Origin: Pseudomonas sp. ABC1
GTDB taxonomy: Bacteria > Pseudomonadota > Gammaproteobacteria > Pseudomonadales > Pseudomonadaceae
NCBI RefSeq assembly: GCF_013395055.1
Contig: NZ_CP058349.1
Coordinates: 248,001-312,000 of the forward strand
Direction of reading: 5' to 3'
DNA length: 64,000 nt
In this document: positions 41,698-52,736 of the stretch, in pieces
Layout of the letters: each line of letters begins with the position of its first letter
Position numbering within the stretch: position 1 is the stretch's first letter
The notes under the pieces: generated by a model
Databases searched by the model: none
What the model saw: the letters and a program-made list of their open reading frames with translations, nothing else
Told to the model about the DNA's origin: nothing
Program-made: the position numbers and the translations under genes

Positions 41698-42599
41698 GTG
41701 ACGACACCCCCGAAACTACCGGGCAGGACGCTGGCGACGGTCTGCTCGTCGAGCATGTCAGCGTCACCTACCGCAACGGCCTGACCGCACTGCATGACGC
41801 CAGTTTCAGTATCCCGAGCGGCAGTATCACCGCCCTGGTCGGGGTCAACGGCAGCGGCAAGTCCACCCTGTTCAAGGCCATCATGGGCTTCCTGCGCCTG
41901 GCCCAGGGCCGCATCAGCGTACTCGGGCAACCGGTGCGCACGGCCATGCGGCGCAACCTGATCGCCTATGTGCCGCAGAGCGAGGAAGTCGACTGGCACT
42001 TCCCGGTACTGGTGCGCGACGTGGTGATGATGGGGCGCTACGGCCACATGGGGTTCATGCGCCGCCCACGCGAGGCCGACCGTGAAGCGGTCGACCTCGC
42101 GCTGCAACGGGTCGGCATGCGCGGCTACGAGAAGCGCCAGATCGGCGAACTGTCCGGCGGGCAGAAGAAGCGTGTGTTCCTCGCCCGCGCCCTGGCCCAG
42201 GATGCCCGGGTGATCCTGCTCGACGAGCCCTTCACCGGCGTCGACGTGACCACCGAGGACGCGATCATCGCACTGCTCATGGAACTGCGTGCCGAAGGCC
42301 GGGTGATGCTGGTGTCCACCCATAACCTGGGCAGTGTGCCGGAGTTCTGCGACCGCACCGTGCTGGTGCGCAATACCGTGCTGGCCCATGGTCCGACCAG
42401 CGAGATATTCACCCATGAGAACCTGGCCCAGACCTTCGGCGGCGTCCTGCGCCATTTCGACCTGCCCCGCCAGCCGCGTGACGGCGGCAACTCGGTAGTC
42501 GGCATCATGACCGACGACGAACGCCCACTGGTGCTGCTGGACGGCCGCGCCTCGGTGCGCGGGGTCGCCACCGACGACAAGGAAGCGCCTGCACCATGA
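41694..42599 (+). CDS. sitB: Mn/Fe ABC transporter ATPase, SitB/YfeB type
   Basis: 301-residue ATP-binding subunit. Walker A VGVNGSGKSTLFKAI, Q-loop region YVPQSEEVDWHFP, signature LSGGQKKRVFLARAL, Walker B ARVILLDEPFTGVD and switch His in STHNL. The GTG start at 41694 overlaps the sitA stop. A C-terminal extension of about 50 residues beyond the ATPase core is family-typical. Confidence 0.9.
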   Translation: MSDDTPETTGQDAGDGLLVEHVSVTYRNGLTALHDASFSIPSGSITALVGVNGSGKSTLFKAIMGFLRLAQGRISVLGQPVRTAMRRNLIAYVPQSEEVDWHFPVLVRDVVMMGRYGHMGFMRRPREADREAVDLALQRVGMRGYEKRQIGELSGGQKKRVFLARALAQDARVILLDEPFTGVDVTTEDAIIALLMELRAEGRVMLVSTHNLGSVPEFCDRTVLVRNTVLAHGPTSEIFTHENLAQTFGGVLRHFDLPRQPRDGGNSVVGIMTDDERPLVLLDGRASVRGVATDDKEAPAP

Positions 42600-43459
42600 T
42601 GCAGACCCTGCTGGCCCCCTTCGCCTACGAGTACATGGTCAATGCCATGTGGGTTTCGGCCCTGATCGGCGGCGTCTGCGCCTTTCTCTCGTGCTTCCTG
42701 ATGCTCAAGGGCTGGTCGCTGATCGGCGATGCGCTGTCCCACTCCATCGTCCCCGGTGTCGCTGGCGCCTATATGCTCGGGCTGTCGTTCTCCGCCGGGG
42801 CGTTCTTCGCCGGGTTGCTCGCGGCTGGCTCCATGGCGCTGCTCAACCAGCACACGCGACTCAAGGAAGACACCATCATCGGGCTGATCTTCACCTCGTT
42901 CTTCGGCCTCGGGCTGTTCATGATCTCGCTCTCGCCCAGCAGCGTGAACGTGCAGACCATCATCCTCGGTAATATCCTCTCCATCACGCCCGGCGATACC
43001 TTGCAGTTGCTCATCATCGGCCTTGGCAGCCTGCTGGTACTGGCGTTGAAGTGGAAGGACCTGATGCTGGTGTTCTTCGATGAAAACCATGCACGCAGCG
43101 TCGGCCTGAACCCGGTCCTGCTGAAAGTCCTGTTCTTCACCCTGCTCTCGGCCTGTGCGGTGGCCGCCATGCAGACGGTCGGCGCCTTTCTGGTGATCGC
43201 CCTGATCGTCACCCCCGGTGCCACCGCCTACCTGCTCAGCGACCGCTTCGGCAGGATCATCTGCATCGCCATGGCCATCGGCACCTCGAGCAGCCTGGTC
43301 GGCACCTATTGCAGCTTCTTCATCGACGGCGCCACCGGCGCCATCATCGTACTGCTGCAGACCCTGATCTTTCTCTGCGCCTTCCTGTTCGCACCCAGGC
43401 ATGGCCTGCTCGCGGCACGCCGGCGCAGCCGCATCGCGTTGCAAAGGAGCCTGCCCTGA
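42596..43459 (+). CDS. sitC: Mn/Fe ABC transporter permease, SitC/YfeC type
   Basis: 287-residue ABC-3 family inner-membrane permease with about eight helices. Typical: FLMLKGWSLIGDALSHSIVPGVAGAYMLG, and VGAFLVIALIVTPGATAYLLSDRF. ATG overlaps the sitB stop (ATGATG). Confidence 0.9.
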   Translation: MMQTLLAPFAYEYMVNAMWVSALIGGVCAFLSCFLMLKGWSLIGDALSHSIVPGVAGAYMLGLSFSAGAFFAGLLAAGSMALLNQHTRLKEDTIIGLIFTSFFGLGLFMISLSPSSVNVQTIILGNILSITPGDTLQLLIIGLGSLLVLALKWKDLMLVFFDENHARSVGLNPVLLKVLFFTLLSACAVAAMQTVGAFLVIALIVTPGATAYLLSDRFGRIICIAMAIGTSSSLVGTYCSFFIDGATGAIIVLLQTLIFLCAFLFAPRHGLLAARRRSRIALQRSLP

Positions 43460-44295
43460 ATACGCTCAATCTGCTGCTGCAACCGCTGCAGTTCGACTTC
43501 ATGCAGTTCGCCCTGGCGATTGCCGTGATCGTGGCGATACCGACTGCGCTGCTGTCCTGCTTTCTGGTACTCAAGGGCTGGGCCTTGCTCGGTGATGCCA
43601 TTTCCCATGCGGTGTTCCCCGGGGTGGTGATCGCCTATCTGCTCGGCCTGCCCTTCGCCCTGGGCGCCTTCTTCGCCGGCATGAGCTGCGCGCTGGTCAC
43701 CGGCTACCTGCACCAGAACAGCCGTATCAAGCAGGACACGGTGATGGGCATCGTGTTCTCGGGCATGTTCGCCCTGGGGTTGCTGCTCTACACCTGGACC
43801 CGAAGCGATATCCACCTCGATCACATTCTCTTCGGCGACGCCTTGGGTGCGCATTGGCCGGACCTGCTGGAAAGCGGCGCAATCGCCTTGCTTATCAGCC
43901 TGTGGATCCTGCTGAAATGGCGCGACCTGCTGCTGCACGCCTTCGACCCGGTACAGGCCCGCACCGCCGGCCTGCGGGTCCACTTGCTACACTATGGCCT
44001 GCTCACCGCCGTCTCGCTGTCGGTGGTCGCCTCGTTGCAGGCCGTCGGCATCGTCCTCTCCATCGCGCTGCTGATCGCACCCGGCGCCATCGCCTTCCTG
44101 CTCACCCGCACCTTCGGCAGCATGCTACTGGTGGCCACCGGCATCGCCATCGCCTGTGCCGCCAGCGGTGTCTACCTGAGCTTTTTCCTCGACAGCGCCC
44201 CTGCACCGACCATCGTGCTGCTGTTGAGCCTGGTGTTCATTGTCGCGCTGCTTGCCAACGGCACGAGAAGGCGTGAAGGCAGCGAGGCAGTTTGA
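43456..44295 (+). CDS. sitD: Mn/Fe ABC transporter permease, SitD/YfeD type, probable CTG start
   Basis: 279-residue ABC-3 permease (FLVLKGWALLGDAISHAVFPGVVIAYLLG; QAVGIVLSIALLIAPGAIAFLLTRTFG). The family start pattern (M-N-x-L-x-x-L-L-x-P-L-Q-F-x-F-M) aligns to a CTG at 43456, which has AAGGAG at 43444-43449 and overlaps the sitC stop TGA. The first in-frame ATG, 43501, would remove 15 conserved residues; no ATG, GTG or TTG fits better. SitC and SitD are paralogous halves of the channel. Confidence 0.85.
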   Translation: MNTLNLLLQPLQFDFMQFALAIAVIVAIPTALLSCFLVLKGWALLGDAISHAVFPGVVIAYLLGLPFALGAFFAGMSCALVTGYLHQNSRIKQDTVMGIVFSGMFALGLLLYTWTRSDIHLDHILFGDALGAHWPDLLESGAIALLISLWILLKWRDLLLHAFDPVQARTAGLRVHLLHYGLLTAVSLSVVASLQAVGIVLSIALLIAPGAIAFLLTRTFGSMLLVATGIAIACAASGVYLSFFLDSAPAPTIVLLLSLVFIVALLANGTRRREGSEAV

Positions 44296-44349
44296 GTTTG
44301 CAGCCTGGCATCACTCCTGTAGCCTGAGGCCTGCAGCCTGGAGCGCTCT

Positions 44350-45231
44350 ATGGACCTGGCCAATCTCAACGCCTTTATCGCCATCGCCGAAACCGGCAGT
44401 TTTTCCGAAGCGGCACTGCGCCTGCACCTGACCCAACCGGCGGTGAGCAAGCGTATCGCCGGCCTCGAACAGCAACTCGACGTACGCCTGTTCGACCGCC
44501 TGGGCCGCGAAGTCAGCCTGACCGAGGCCGGTCGTGCACTGCTGCCGCGCGCCTACCGCATTCTCAACGTGCTGGACGATACCCGGCGCGCCCTGAGCAA
44601 CCTGTCCGGCGAAATATCCGGCCGCCTGGCCCTGGCCACCAGCCACCATATCGGCCTGCATCGCCTGCCTCCGCTGCTACGGGCCTTTACCCGCGACCAC
44701 CCTGGCGTGGCACTGGACATCCAGTTCCTCGATTCGGAAGTGGCTTACGAGCAGGTGCTGCATGGACGGGCCGAACTGGCGGTGATCACCCTTGCCCCGG
44801 AAACCCGCGAACCGGTGCGGGCAGTGCCGGTGTGGGACGATCCGCTGGACTTCGTGGTCGCCCCGGAGCATCCGCTGGCGCACAAGCAAGACCTCAGGCT
44901 GGCGGATATCGCCGGCTACCCGGCAGTCTTTCCTGGCGGCAATACCTTCACCCACCATATCGCCCGGCAATTGTTCGAGCGTGAGGGGCTGACGCCGAAC
45001 ATCGCCATGAGCACCAACTACATGGAGACCATCAAGATGATGGTCTCCATCGGCATCGCCTGGAGCCTGTTGCCGCGCACCATGGTCGACGAACAGGTGG
45101 TGCGACTGGAATTGCCTGGCCTGCAATTGAGCCGGCGCCTGGGCTATATCCTACACACGGAGCGTACCCTGTCGAATGCCGCGCGCACCTTCATGGCACT
45201 GCTCGACGCCAGTGCCGATCCCCAGGCATGA
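44350..45231 (+). CDS. LysR-family transcriptional regulator
   Basis: 293 residues: N-terminal helix-turn-helix (LNAFIAIAETGSFSEAALRLHLTQPAVSKRIAGLEQQLDVRLFDRLGREVSLTEAG) and a substrate-binding domain. By its place after leuC and wording it corresponds to the LysR gene beside leuC in P. aeruginosa, here pushed away by the sit genes. Ligand unknown. Confidence 0.9.
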   Translation: MDLANLNAFIAIAETGSFSEAALRLHLTQPAVSKRIAGLEQQLDVRLFDRLGREVSLTEAGRALLPRAYRILNVLDDTRRALSNLSGEISGRLALATSHHIGLHRLPPLLRAFTRDHPGVALDIQFLDSEVAYEQVLHGRAELAVITLAPETREPVRAVPVWDDPLDFVVAPEHPLAHKQDLRLADIAGYPAVFPGGNTFTHHIARQLFEREGLTPNIAMSTNYMETIKMMVSIGIAWSLLPRTMVDEQVVRLELPGLQLSRRLGYILHTERTLSNAARTFMALLDASADPQA

Positions 45232-45247
45232 ACGAAGAGCCAGGGTT

Positions 45248-46192
45248 TCAAGCCCGCATCAACAGCGCATCTATCCGCTCGCAATCATTCTCACGGCGAA
45301 GCGCGTCGAACAGGCGCTTTGCCTCGGGATAGTTGCGCGTCAGCATTGCCAGCCACTGTTTAAGCCGGCCCGGTGCGTAGCGTGGCGCTATCTTGCGCCG
45401 CGCCTGCTGCCAGAAATCTTCGAGCAGGGGTTTGAGCTCCGTCCAGCTCATGGGCGATACAGGCCGCCCCTCGCGCCAGGCTGCGATCTGCCGTGCCAGG
45501 TCCGGCCGGGACACTAGCCCACGGCCCAACATGACGTTGTCCACGCCACTGACACTGCGGCAGCGCAACCAGTCTTCCAGGGTCCAGACCTCGCCATTGG
45601 CGTAGACCGGCACCGCCACCACGTCCTGCACCCGCGCCACCCATTCCCAGTGGGCCGGCGGCTTGTAGCCATCGACCTTGGTGCGGGCATGCACCACCAA
45701 TTGCTGTGCACCGCCGTCCACCAGCGCCCGCGCGCACTCCAGGGTGCCATCGGTGCTACTGAAACCCAGGCGCATCTTGGCGGTGACCGGAATATTCGCG
45801 GGGACGGCGCTGCGCACCTCGCGCAGGATGCGCCAGAGAAGCTCCGGCTCGTTGAGCAGGACCGCTCCGCCCCGGGACTTGTTGACGGTTTTAGCTGGGC
45901 AGCCGAAGTTCAGGTCGATGGCTCTCGCACCGAGCTTGCAGGCAAAGGCTGCGTTATCCGCCAGGCAGATCGGATCAGAGCCGAGCAGTTGCAGGCGCAG
46001 CGGCACACCCGCGGCGGTCTGCGAGCGCCTCTGCAATTCCGGTGCGAGCTTATGGAAGCTGGCGGCCGGTAGCAGGCGGTCGCAGACCCGGATGAACTCC
46101 GTCACGCACCAGTCGACGCCGCCACAGCGCGTCAGCAGGTCGCGCAGGATTTCGTCGACCAACCCCTCCATCGGCGCCAGGGCAATTTGCAT
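45248..46192 (-). CDS. dusC: tRNA-dihydrouridine(16) synthase
   Basis: 314-residue FMN enzyme that reduces U16 in tRNA. Dus features: LAPMEGLVD, LNFGCPAKTVNKSRGGAVLL with the catalytic Cys, VTAKMRLGF, VHARTKVDGY and ANGEVW. The FGCPAK...GGA wording and the C-terminal length indicate DusC rather than DusA or DusB. ATG 46192 (MQIALAPMEG) matches the family start; an ATG at 46207 is possible. Confidence 0.9.
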   Translation of the reverse strand: MQIALAPMEGLVDEILRDLLTRCGGVDWCVTEFIRVCDRLLPAASFHKLAPELQRRSQTAAGVPLRLQLLGSDPICLADNAAFACKLGARAIDLNFGCPAKTVNKSRGGAVLLNEPELLWRILREVRSAVPANIPVTAKMRLGFSSTDGTLECARALVDGGAQQLVVHARTKVDGYKPPAHWEWVARVQDVVAVPVYANGEVWTLEDWLRCRSVSGVDNVMLGRGLVSRPDLARQIAAWREGRPVSPMSWTELKPLLEDFWQQARRKIAPRYAPGRLKQWLAMLTRNYPEAKRLFDALRRENDCERIDALLMRA

Positions 46193-46338
46193 CCAGAACT
46201 CATCCACGCAAAAGCGCGCATTGTACTCAGCCGCTTGCCGGCGAACAGCCAGGATTTGCCAGGTGAGTACAAGTATCGAAATTTATTGGACTTTTTCCGT
46301 GACAAGCCGAGAAAATTCTGTAGAATGCCGCCCACAGA

Positions 46339-46415
<77 letters not shown>

Positions 46416-46416
46416 A

Positions 46417-46464
46417 ACAAACAAAAACGCCGTATTGCGCACGCAATACGGCGTTTTTGTTTGT
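46417..46464 (+). terminator. Strong intrinsic terminator after tRNA-fMet
   Basis: A long perfect palindrome: core GCCGTATTGCG pairs with CGCAATACGGC, extended by A-rich and T-rich flanks (ACGCC ... GGCGTTTTTG). It starts 2 bases after the tRNA CCA. Works in both directions. Confidence 0.9.
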
Positions 46465-46537
46465 GCTGCGAAAATGTCTACTCTGCAGACCAAAAGCCCC
46501 GGCAGTTTCCGGCCAGGGCTTCTCGATTACCTCAAGG

Positions 46538-47299
46538 TCAGAATGCCAGGCCCAGCTTCAGGCCAACCTGTTCCTGCTTGAGCTTGGTGCGCTCGGCGAC
46601 GAGATTGCCGCTATCCAATTGGTAGCGCGTCTGGGTGTAGTACAGGCCTGCGCTTACCGGCAGATTGTAGGGGCCCTTGTTCCAGAGGAAGCTGAGCTCG
46701 CCATAGGGATTGACCTTGTCCTTGAGGTCGACCGACTCACTGTCACCATCGATCTTCAATTTGCTACGGCCATCGATGGAGTAGCGAGCCCCCAGCTCCA
46801 GGCGCACGGTGTAGCCGGGCGTCAGATAGTTGTAGCCAACGCCCGCCTTGGCGAACGGCTGCTTGGTGGTCAGCTTGACATCTTCCCGCAGCAGGCCGAT
46901 GCGAACGTCATCCTGCTCTATACGCCCCCAGTCGTAACCACCACCGACAACGAAGTCCAGGTAGTTATTGGTGCTCAGGGGAGCACGCAGACCAACGTCG
47001 AACTCGGCCTTGGCGGCCTTGAACTCGGTGTCGCCCTCCTCGCCGTATTGCCCTTCCGCGCCGATCTGGTAGATGACGCCTTCCTGCCCGGTGAGCTTGT
47101 TGCCGAAGTTGTAGTACAGACCACCCTGGTTGACCCTGTCCTTGTCGCTCTCGCCATCCACGGTCAGCTTGTACTGATTGTGCGAACCGATCAGGCCGAT
47201 GTTGGAAACAGGGCCGGTCACCGAATCCGCATAGACATGCGAGGCTCCGGCCATGCAGACGCCCAGAGCTGTTGTTGCCGCAAGTCCGCTCATGCGCAT
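46538..47299 (-). CDS. Putative outer-membrane beta-barrel protein
   Basis: 253 residues with an N-terminal signal (GLAATTALGVCMAGASHVYA), then alternating amphipathic strands (GLYYNFGNKL, GAEGQYG, YLDFVVGGGYDWG, AGVGYNYLTPGYTVRLELGARYSI, VSAGLYYTQTRY) and a terminal Phe (LGLAF), the barrel-insertion signal. About ten strands are suggested. No named family recognised; ligand or role unknown. Confidence 0.6.
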   Translation of the reverse strand: MRMSGLAATTALGVCMAGASHVYADSVTGPVSNIGLIGSHNQYKLTVDGESDKDRVNQGGLYYNFGNKLTGQEGVIYQIGAEGQYGEEGDTEFKAAKAEFDVGLRAPLSTNNYLDFVVGGGYDWGRIEQDDVRIGLLREDVKLTTKQPFAKAGVGYNYLTPGYTVRLELGARYSIDGRSKLKIDGDSESVDLKDKVNPYGELSFLWNKGPYNLPVSAGLYYTQTRYQLDSGNLVAERTKLKQEQVGLKLGLAF

Positions 47300-47424
47300 A
47301 GGTGTTCACTCCTTAATCAAGACTTTCAGGTAGTGCCGGATGGCACGGTCCATGATCTTGACTAGGGCTCGATCCACAGGGTTCGCAGGGGCCTGACGAA
47401 CGGCACGTCATGATCCGGGCAGCC

Positions 47425-47637
47425 TCAGCCGTCCCGCGGACACTCCACATCGCCCGAGATGCAGGCGACCAACCCTCCCGGCTCGCCCTCCAGCAGCACG
47501 AGCGCACGCTGCGTATTGATACACAGCGGCTCGATTTCGACGACCGTACCTTCCCGCGACTCACGCGGAAGACCCGCTGGAATGCGGTGCTCAGGGACAC
47601 GCACGCGCTGACCGACATGGAGTCTGTTTATTGTCAT
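47425..47637 (-). CDS. Small SH3/KOW-like hypothetical protein
   Basis: 70 residues: MTINRLHVGQRVRVPEHRIPAG...GTVVEIEPLCINTQRALVLLEGEPGGLVACISGDVE. The GQRVRVP and GTVVEIE strands resemble a small five-strand barrel like KOW/SH3 domains. GGAGGGTGA precedes the ATG, so it is likely expressed. Function unknown. Confidence 0.55.
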   Translation of the reverse strand: MTINRLHVGQRVRVPEHRIPAGLPRESREGTVVEIEPLCINTQRALVLLEGEPGGLVACISGDVECPRDG

Positions 47638-47757
47638 TGTTCACCCTCCACAGGCTATCGATGGAATAGAGGGTATAGGACAGGACCTGGCGAACGGCCA
47701 GATACCCTTGTTGCCAAATGCAACGAACAGAAAGGGATAAGGAAGGAAATCACAGAA

Positions 47758-47789
47758 ACAAAAAAGCGACCCTGAGGTCGCTTTTTTGT
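47758..47789 (-). terminator. Intrinsic terminator of tRNA-Asp
   Basis: Perfect 14-bp stem: GCGACC (47766-47771) and GGTCGC (47776-47781), loop CTGA, flanked by A6/T6 runs. It is 40 bp past the tRNA 3' end on the minus strand. Confidence 0.88.
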
Positions 47790-47828
47790 CGATGCCCCGC
47801 GCATGGAACATGCACAAACATCACTGTA

Positions 47829-47905
47829 TGGCGCAGCGGACGGGACTCGAACCCGCGACCCCCGGCGTGACAGGCCGGTATTCTAACCGACTGAACTACC
47901 GCTGC
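47829..47905 (-). tRNA. tRNA-Asp (GTC)
   Basis: 77 nt including CCA. Acceptor GCAGCGG/CCGCTGC with discriminator G, D arm TAGTTCAGTCGGTTAGAATA, anticodon loop CTGTCAC (GTC), T arm GGGTTCGAGTCCC. Confidence 0.96.
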
Positions 47906-48047
47906 GCGTCGGTTGGACTTTCGTCCATTTCCCAGGATTTTCAAGCACTTCGTAGAGCCGTTCATCCTGCGAGGCGCGCAATTTACTCATCCCGTGCGAG
48001 CAAGTCAACACCTGTCCGCTCTTTTTCCATCGCATGCTTCGTCTTTC

Positions 48048-48083
48048 CCGTCCCTGGCAGCAGAACGCACCTGCCAGGGACGG
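48048..48083 (-). terminator. Hairpin downstream of metZ
   Basis: Perfect 13-bp stem, CCGTCCCTGGCAG (48048-48060) and CTGCCAGGGACGG (48071-48083), 10 bp past the metZ stop. No T-run. Confidence 0.6.
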
Positions 48084-48092
48084 ACAAAGTGA

Positions 48093-49304
48093 TCACAGCG
48101 CCGCCAGCCCCCGAGCCAGATCGGCTTGCAGGTCGGCGATGTCTTCCAGACCGACAGCCACGCGGATCAGGTTGTCCTTGATGCCGGCACTGGCCCGTTC
48201 TTCGGCGGAAAGGCGGCCATGGGAAGTGGTGGCCGGGTGAGCGATGGTCGTCTTGGTGTCACCAAGGTTGGTGGTGATGGAAATCACCCGGGTGGCATCG
48301 ATGAAGCGCCACGCCGCCTCCTTGCCCCCAGCGACCTCGAAGCTGACCACGGCACCGAAGCCCTTCTGCTGACGCTTGGCCAGCTCATGCTGCGGATGGC
48401 TCGCCAGGCCACTGTAATAGACGTGCTCGACACCCGGCTGCTGCTCCAGCCACTGTGCCAGTTGCAGGGCACTGGCGCAGTGGGCCTGCATACGGATACG
48501 CAGGGTTTCCAGGCCCTTGAGGAATATCCAGGCATTGAACGGACTGAGCGTCGGCCCGGCCGTGCGCAGGAAGCCCACGACACTTTCCATCAGCTTGGCG
48601 CTGCCAGCCACCACGCCGCCCAGCGCCCTGCCCTGGCCGTCGATGTACTTGGTCGCCGAGTGCATGACAACATCCGCGCCCAACGACAGCGGCTGCTGCA
48701 ACGCCGGGGTGCAGAAGCAGTTGTCGACCGCAAGCAGCGCGCCATGGGTATGGGCGATATCAGCCAGGGCCGCGATATCCACCAGCTCGGCCAGTGGGTT
48801 GGAAGGCGACTCGACGAACAGCAGGCGAGTATTGGGCTTGAAGGCACCTTCCCAGGCCGTCAGGTCGGAGAGCGGCACATAGTCGACCTGAACGCCGAAG
48901 CGCTTGAGGTACTTTTCGAACAGGCTGATGGTCGAGCCGAATACGCTGCGCGAAACCAGCACATGGTCGCCAGCACTGCACAGCGCCATGACGATGGACA
49001 GGATCGCCGACATGCCGGATGCCGTGGCAACGGCCTGCTCCGCGCCTTCAAGTGCTGCAATGCGCTCCTCGAAGGCACGCACGGTGGGGTTGGTATAACG
49101 CGAATAGACATTACCCGGCTGCTCGCCGGCGAAACGTGCCGCGGCATCCGCCGCGCTCCTGAAGACATAACTGGAGGTCGGGAACAGCGCCTCGCTGTGC
49201 TCACCTTCCGCGGTGCGGTGCTGCCCGGCGCGAACCGCCAGGGTGTCGAAGGCAGCCTGTTCCAGGTCGCTGTCCAGCCGTCCGGCATTCCACTCTGTGC
49301 TCAT
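48093..49304 (-). CDS. metZ: O-succinylhomoserine sulfhydrylase
   Basis: 403-residue PLP enzyme that makes homocysteine directly from O-succinylhomoserine and sulfide. Cys/Met-metabolism family motifs: YSRYTNPTVRAFEERIAALEGAEQAVATASGMSA, DNCFCTPALQQPL, the PLP Lys in VMHSATKYIDGQGRALGG, and SFEVAGG. Downstream of purF in the usual Pseudomonas cvpA-purF-metZ order. Confidence 0.93.
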   Translation of the reverse strand: MSTEWNAGRLDSDLEQAAFDTLAVRAGQHRTAEGEHSEALFPTSSYVFRSAADAAARFAGEQPGNVYSRYTNPTVRAFEERIAALEGAEQAVATASGMSAILSIVMALCSAGDHVLVSRSVFGSTISLFEKYLKRFGVQVDYVPLSDLTAWEGAFKPNTRLLFVESPSNPLAELVDIAALADIAHTHGALLAVDNCFCTPALQQPLSLGADVVMHSATKYIDGQGRALGGVVAGSAKLMESVVGFLRTAGPTLSPFNAWIFLKGLETLRIRMQAHCASALQLAQWLEQQPGVEHVYYSGLASHPQHELAKRQQKGFGAVVSFEVAGGKEAAWRFIDATRVISITTNLGDTKTTIAHPATTSHGRLSAEERASAGIKDNLIRVAVGLEDIADLQADLARGLAAL

Positions 49305-49330
49305 GACTCATTCCCCTCGTCACGCAGGCC

Positions 49331-50845
<1,515 letters not shown>

Positions 50846-50913
50846 GCAAGGAACCCCTCAGTTATTTCAGGCTATCCGGGTAGCGGCCAGGGCCGGCCCC
50901 GAGGTCAAACAGC

Positions 50914-51426
50914 TCAACCCGATGCGTTGAGCGAACTCGAAACCCACTGGCCACCCACCCCGAGAATGAGGTTTTTCGACCAGTCGGCAATCAACAGAAA
51001 ATGCGGTATCAGAGTGGACTCGCGCCACCACAGGTCTTCCTGGACCGGCGCCAGGCTCAGCAGCCCCACCAGGACAACGATCAACAGCCCACCACGGGCG
51101 GCGCCGAACACCATGCCGAGGAAACGGTCGGTACCGGACATGCCCGTGACGCGGATCAGTTCGCCCACCAGGAAATTGACCAGGGCGCCCAGCAGCAGCG
51201 TCAGCACGAACAGGATGATGCAGGCGCCGATGACCTGGGCCGAAGGCGTACTGACGAATGGCGCAAGGTGGTGGGACAAGGCCCCGCCGAACATCCAGGC
51301 CACGACACCCGCCACGATCCAGGTCAGCAGCGACAGGGCTTCCTTGACGAATCCCCGGCTCAAGCTGATCAGACTGGAAACAACGATGATGGCGATGATG
51401 GCCCAATCGACCCAGGTAAAAACCAC
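50914..51426 (-). CDS. cvpA: Colicin V production protein homologue CvpA
   Basis: 170-residue inner-membrane protein with about four helices (VDWAIIAIIVVSSLISLSRGFVKEALSLLTWIVAGVVAWMFG). Start GTG 51426 (VFTWVDWAI) fits the family; the frame to 51459 has more residues but no better signal. Usually followed by dedD upstream in this genus; here dusA is next instead. Confidence 0.85.
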   Translation of the reverse strand: MVFTWVDWAIIAIIVVSSLISLSRGFVKEALSLLTWIVAGVVAWMFGGALSHHLAPFVSTPSAQVIGACIILFVLTLLLGALVNFLVGELIRVTGMSGTDRFLGMVFGAARGGLLIVVLVGLLSLAPVQEDLWWRESTLIPHFLLIADWSKNLILGVGGQWVSSSLNASG

Positions 51427-51518
51427 GGCAGTCTCTGGCACAGAAGAAAGGCGGCGCATTTTACCAGAGCCTCAGGCATCGGGTAAGCGAAAAACCGATC
51501 GCGCGGCTACCAGGTGCA

Positions 51519-52520
51519 TCAATGCCCTTCGAGCAACCCAATGGCCTGATCCAGCAATGCGAGAGGATCGTCGCTCTTGTGGATATCCACCGACAACAGT
51601 TGCCGAAAACGCCGTGCACCCCGGAACGCCTGGGCCAACCCGAGCACGTGGCGCGTGACATGATGCATGGCGCCCCCTTCATCCAGATGGCGTGCTACAT
51701 AAGGGCGAATCTCGGTGAGCGCCTGCGCACGGCTGATGGTCGGTTGGTCGCATGCAAAGAGCCGCTGATCCACCTCGGCCAGCAGGTAAGGATTGTGATA
51801 GGCCTCACGACCGAGCATGACACCGTCGAAATGCTGCAGATGTGCCGCGCACTCATCCAGCGTCTTGATACCACCGTTCAGGATGATCTCCAGCTCAGGG
51901 AAATCCTCTTTCAGACGAGCCGCGACGTCATAGCGCAATGGCGGTATCTCGCGGTTCTCCTTGGGTGACAAACCTTCGAGAATGGCAATGCGTGCATGCA
52001 CGATAAATGTCCGGCAACCCGCATCGCGCACCTGGCCCACGAAGTCGCACAACTCGTCGTAACTCTCGCGGCCATTGATACCGATGCGGTGCTTGACCGT
52101 CACATCGACACTGACCGCATCACGCATGGCCTTGACGCAATCGGCCACCAGCCCGGGGTGCCCCATCAGGCAGGCACCGATCATATTGTTCTGCACCCGG
52201 TCACTGGGGCAGCCGACATTCAGGTTCACCTCGCGATAACCCGCCCGCTCGGCCATGCCAGCACAGGCCGCCAGCGCCGCTGGGTCACTACCGCCCAACT
52301 GCAATGCCAGCGGATGCTCGCTCTCGTCATGGCGCAGGAAACGCTCGGCATCGCCATGCAGCAGGGCCCCGGTGGTCACCATCTCGCTATAGAGCAGCGC
52401 ATGCCGCGACAAGGTGCGCGCAAAGTAGCGAAAATGCCTGTCGGTCCAGTCCATCATCGGGGCGACGCAGAAGCGGCGAGAGAGGTTGGCGTCCGGAGTT
52501 GCGGCGAGGGTCTGTGGCAT
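51519..52520 (-). CDS. dusA: tRNA-dihydrouridine(20/20a) synthase
   Basis: 333-residue FMN enzyme reducing U20/U20a in tRNA. Seen: RRFCVAPMMDWTDRHFRYFAR, LQLGGSDP, VNLNVGCPSDRVQNNMIGACLM with catalytic Cys, VKHRIGI, FIVHAR and ILNGGIKT. The frame remains open to 53612 across the divergent tal gene, but ATG 52520 (MPQTLA) is the real family start. Confidence 0.93.
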   Translation of the reverse strand: MPQTLAATPDANLSRRFCVAPMMDWTDRHFRYFARTLSRHALLYSEMVTTGALLHGDAERFLRHDESEHPLALQLGGSDPAALAACAGMAERAGYREVNLNVGCPSDRVQNNMIGACLMGHPGLVADCVKAMRDAVSVDVTVKHRIGINGRESYDELCDFVGQVRDAGCRTFIVHARIAILEGLSPKENREIPPLRYDVAARLKEDFPELEIILNGGIKTLDECAAHLQHFDGVMLGREAYHNPYLLAEVDQRLFACDQPTISRAQALTEIRPYVARHLDEGGAMHHVTRHVLGLAQAFRGARRFRQLLSVDIHKSDDPLALLDQAIGLLEGH

Positions 52521-52736
52521 TGGCTTGGGTCTGGCTCGTTCTATATCTGAAACATTCAGGCGATTCCGGCCAGTGCTGGATAGCCTGGCTGGCCGAAGGG
52601 TGCGAATGATGAGGCGTCGCCCACGTGGCGTCAAAACCTCACGCGCCATACAGCGAAGATCATCAATCGCACATCTGCATTGAGCGCCTGCGGGCGCTCG
52701 GGTAATGTCATCCCACTCACCGGACAGAGATGCACC

